Position numbers and translations under genes: made by a program. Under the pieces are notes generated by a model, which had not been told where the DNA came from, did not search any database, and saw only the letters and a list, made by a program, of their open reading frames with translations. Below, in pieces: positions 62,231-64,000 of a stretch of 64,000 bases of DNA (position 1 is its first letter; each line of letters begins with the position of its first letter). This DNA comes from Eukaryota sp. TZLM1-RC (taxonomy: Eukaryota; Metamonada: BaSk clade), in NCBI GenBank assembly GCA_040285825.1, contig JAUPSS010000004.1, forward strand, positions 5,339,658 to 5,403,657. The letters are read 5' to 3'.

Positions 62231-62349
62231 GAATGCAGCACCCAGTGTTCGCTGGTGGTCTCCCACCCAACTACTGACCAGGCCTGTGGCCGCTTAACTT
62301 CGGAATTCGGAATGGGATCCGGTGCTATAGACCAAGTATGGCCGCATCC
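62231..62349 (-). rRNA. 5S rRNA copy 4
   Basis: 119 nt, consensus body. The 3' end is GCATTC. Confidence 0.95.
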
Positions 62350-62614
62350 AACAGTAAACCGATAGTTGCAAATGTAAACATTAAATGATCACAAACTGAA
62401 CAAAATTTATTAAAATCTTGACTTTCTTTTGAATCATCAGATTCCATTAATAAAAACTCATATTTGAATTAATGTCGGAAATGATTCTGTTGTTACAAAA
62501 CTAGATTATAATACATTTGTAATTCTTTAAAAAAATGATGTCGTATTGAAGCATTGCTGTCTTAACTAAGCAGATAATTAAAAACAATAATTGTCAGGCA
62601 ACCAAATATCAAAA

Positions 62615-62733
62615 AAATGCAGCACCCAGTGTTCGCTGGTGGTCTCCCACCCAACTACTGACCAGGCCTGTGGCCGCTCAACTTCGGAATTCGGAATGGG
62701 ATCCGGTGCTATAGACAAAGTATGGCCGCATCC
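62615..62733 (-). rRNA. 5S rRNA copy 5
   Basis: 119 nt. Changes are ACTTTGTC (for ACTTGGTC) near the start, AGTTGAGC in the control region and a 3' end GCATTT followed directly by a longer T-run. Confidence 0.93.
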
Positions 62734-62997
62734 AATAGTAAACCGATAGTTGCAAATGTAAACATTAAATGATCACAAACTTAACAAAATTTATTAAAAT
62801 CTTGACTTTCTGTTGAATCATCAGATTCCATTAATAAAAACTCATATTTGAATTAATGTCAGAAATGATTCTGTTGTTACAAAACTAGATTAAAATACAT
62901 TTGTAATTCTTTAAAATTGTGATGTCGCATTGAAGCACCGCTGCTTTAAATAAGCAGAGAATTAAAACAATAATTGTCAGGCAACCAAATATCAAAA

Positions 62998-63116
62998 GGA
63001 TGCAGCACCCAGTGTTCGCTGGTGGTCTCCCACCCAACTACTGACCAGGCCTGTGACCGCTTAACTTCGGAATTCGGAATGGGATCCGGTGCTATAGACC
63101 AAGTATGGCCGCATCC
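62998..63116 (-). rRNA. 5S rRNA copy 6
   Basis: 119 nt, consensus except GCGGTCACAGG for GCGGCCACAGG. Confidence 0.95.
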
Positions 63117-63381
63117 AATAGTAAACCGATAGTTGCAAATGTAAACATTAAATGATCACAAACTTCACAAAATTTATTTAAATCTTGACTTTCTTTTGAA
63201 TCATTAGATTCCATTAATAAAAACTCATATTTGAATTAATGTCAGAAATGATTCTGTTGTTACAAAACTAGATTAAAATACATTTGTAATTCTTTAAAAA
63301 TGTGATGTCGCATTGAAGCACCGCTGCCTTAAATAAGCAGAGAATTAAAAACAATAATTGTCAGGCAACCAAATATCAAAA

Positions 63382-63474
63382 GGATGCAGCACCCAGTGTT
63401 CGCTGGTGGTCTCCCACCCAACTACTGACCAGGCCTGTGGCCGCTTAACTTCGGAATTCGGAATGGGATCCGGT
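63382..63474 (-). pseudogene. 5S rRNA copy 7, cut by a hAT insertion
   Basis: 93 nt of the 3' part match consensus. The gene's first 26 nt are missing. At 63475 the sequence changes abruptly to TAGGATTTCG, the apparent end of a transposon. The rest of the gene should lie beyond the other end of the insertion, outside the window. Confidence 0.9.
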
Positions 63475-63489
63475 TAGGATTTCGATTTG

Positions 63490-63682
63490 AGTTGAGTCGA
63501 GTTAACTCGAGTCAAACTTATCTGACTCAACTCGACTCATGAGTCAAATGAGTTGACTCGACTCGACTCATGAGTCAAACGAGTCGACTCGACTCGACTC
63601 ATTCTTACATCCATTGACTCGACTCGACTCATGAGTCAATTAAGTTGACTCGACTCGACTCGACTCATTCTTACATCCATTG
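63490..63682. repeat. Subterminal repeat block of the hAT element
   Basis: Repeats of GACTCGACTCGACTC, ATGAGTCAAa/cGAGT and TTCTTACATCCATTGA. Many motifs occur in both orientations (GAGTCGAGT/ACTCGACTC), so the block can fold back. Confidence 0.9.
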
Positions 63683-63833
63683 AGACAAGTCCACCTTAAC
63701 ATTATCATAACCATTGTTCTATTTACATTTTTGATTACTGTTCTGTTCAAATATCATGTCATATCAAATAAAAATCATACTTTATTTCAAAATGTTCAAA
63801 CGTAAAAACTAAAATCTACTCACCTCACTATAA

Positions 63834-64000
63834 CTAACTATCAACCATTATGTGTTGTTTTTTATACCATGACCTTAAACATAACAAACATCTTGCAGTA
63901 TCTTCGTTCAAACGAGCTCTCTTTTTGCTGATTATTTGACTAGCGGCTGAAAATAGGCGTTCACTTGATGCGGAACTGGGTTGTACAACAAGATAATCTT
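63834..64000 (-). CDS. hAT transposase C-terminal (dimerisation) domain, partial
   Basis: The minus-strand frame entering at the window edge reads QPSSASSERLFSAASQIIS, then KKRARLNEDTARCLLCLRSW, with stop TAG at 63834-63836. The string SxxSERxFS is the signature of the hAT C-terminal dimerisation domain. No stop or frame change is seen in the 55 visible codons, so the copy may be young. Confidence 0.92.
   Translation of the reverse strand, partial: DYLVVQPSSASSERLFSAASQIISKKRARLNEDTARCLLCLRSWYKKQHIMVDS

Larger units (their letters stand above)
61079..63474 (-). repeat. Tandem 5S rDNA array, unit about 384 bp
   Basis: Seven units, starts spaced 384, 384, 384, 384, 383 and 384 bp. Each holds a 119-bp 5S gene on the minus strand and a 265-bp AT-rich spacer. 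Spacers are nearly identical, so the array is homogenised. Each gene is followed by a T-run (TTTT or longer) on the minus strand, the usual RNA polymerase III stop. No other small RNA gene is visible in the spacers. Confidence 0.97.
63475..64000 (-). mobile_element. hAT-superfamily transposon, partial
   Basis: Starts at the 5S break with TAGGATTTCG; hAT ends commonly begin (C/T)A(G)GG (family knowledge). A subterminal block of repeated ACTCGACTC / GAGTCAA motifs (63490-63682) follows, typical of hAT transposase-binding regions. The C-terminal transposase coding sequence is further in. The other end, and thus the 8-bp target duplication, lies outside the window. Confidence 0.8.

Noticed and set aside
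61079-63474. CRISPR-like array (regular repeats and spacers)
   Set aside because: The 119-bp repeats are 5S rRNA genes, and the spacers are identical to each other rather than unique.

Overview
The window is nuclear DNA of an AT-rich unicellular eukaryote. The evidence is a tandem 5S rRNA array, a PRP31 splicing factor, a NEK kinase, giant RCC1-repeat proteins, a COMM-like gene, retrotransposons and a hAT transposon. Genes are compact and I could not place any intron. TAA, TAG and occasionally TGA end the genes. I cannot name the species.

Layout. 1-6.5 kb: a retrotransposon 3' end, a broken pseudokinase/coiled-coil/BTB gene, and relics of LTR and non-LTR elements. 6.9-14.4 kb (minus): a very large locus carrying an RGG box, La motif, RRM, DEAH helicase, RING-IBR, PARP, two WWE domains and a nucleotidyltransferase-like domain. 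It is interrupted by an in-frame TGA, a frame change, an in-frame TAA and another frame change. 14.5-19 kb: retroelements, one nested in another, and a Maf gene. 19.9-21.4 kb: a decayed RCC1-LRR copy. 22.7-26.6 kb: a methyltransferase and PRP31. 26.7-32.2 kb: a graveyard of one non-LTR family with a restriction-like endonuclease C-terminus. 33-36.4 kb: a HIT hydrolase and an intact RCC1-LRR gene. 37.7-39.5 kb: a Fanzor (eukaryotic TnpB-like RNA-guided nuclease) element. 39.9-43.5 kb: gag/protease of an LTR element. 43.5-47 kb: an unknown gene and a NEK kinase. 48.3-52.4 kb: a second Fanzor 3' end next to a Fanzor1-type gene that is split by a retrotransposon. 52.5-60.7 kb: a 2,732-codon RCC1/PH protein. 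61-63.5 kb: seven 5S genes, the last cut by a hAT element that runs off the window.

The most notable content is the density of Fanzor-derived loci: six in 64 kb, of at least three types. Two copies of one type share a 3' boundary marked by a terminal hairpin. Two relics of another type end in a hairpin whose last bases are the start codon of unrelated host genes (Maf and HIT). The Fanzor1-type ORF is preceded, in the same reading frame, by a B-family-polymerase-type exonuclease segment. Two retroelement insertions and a hAT junction can be read at base level from target-site duplications or from interruption of a known gene. Everything rests on reading the sequence; no search was run.
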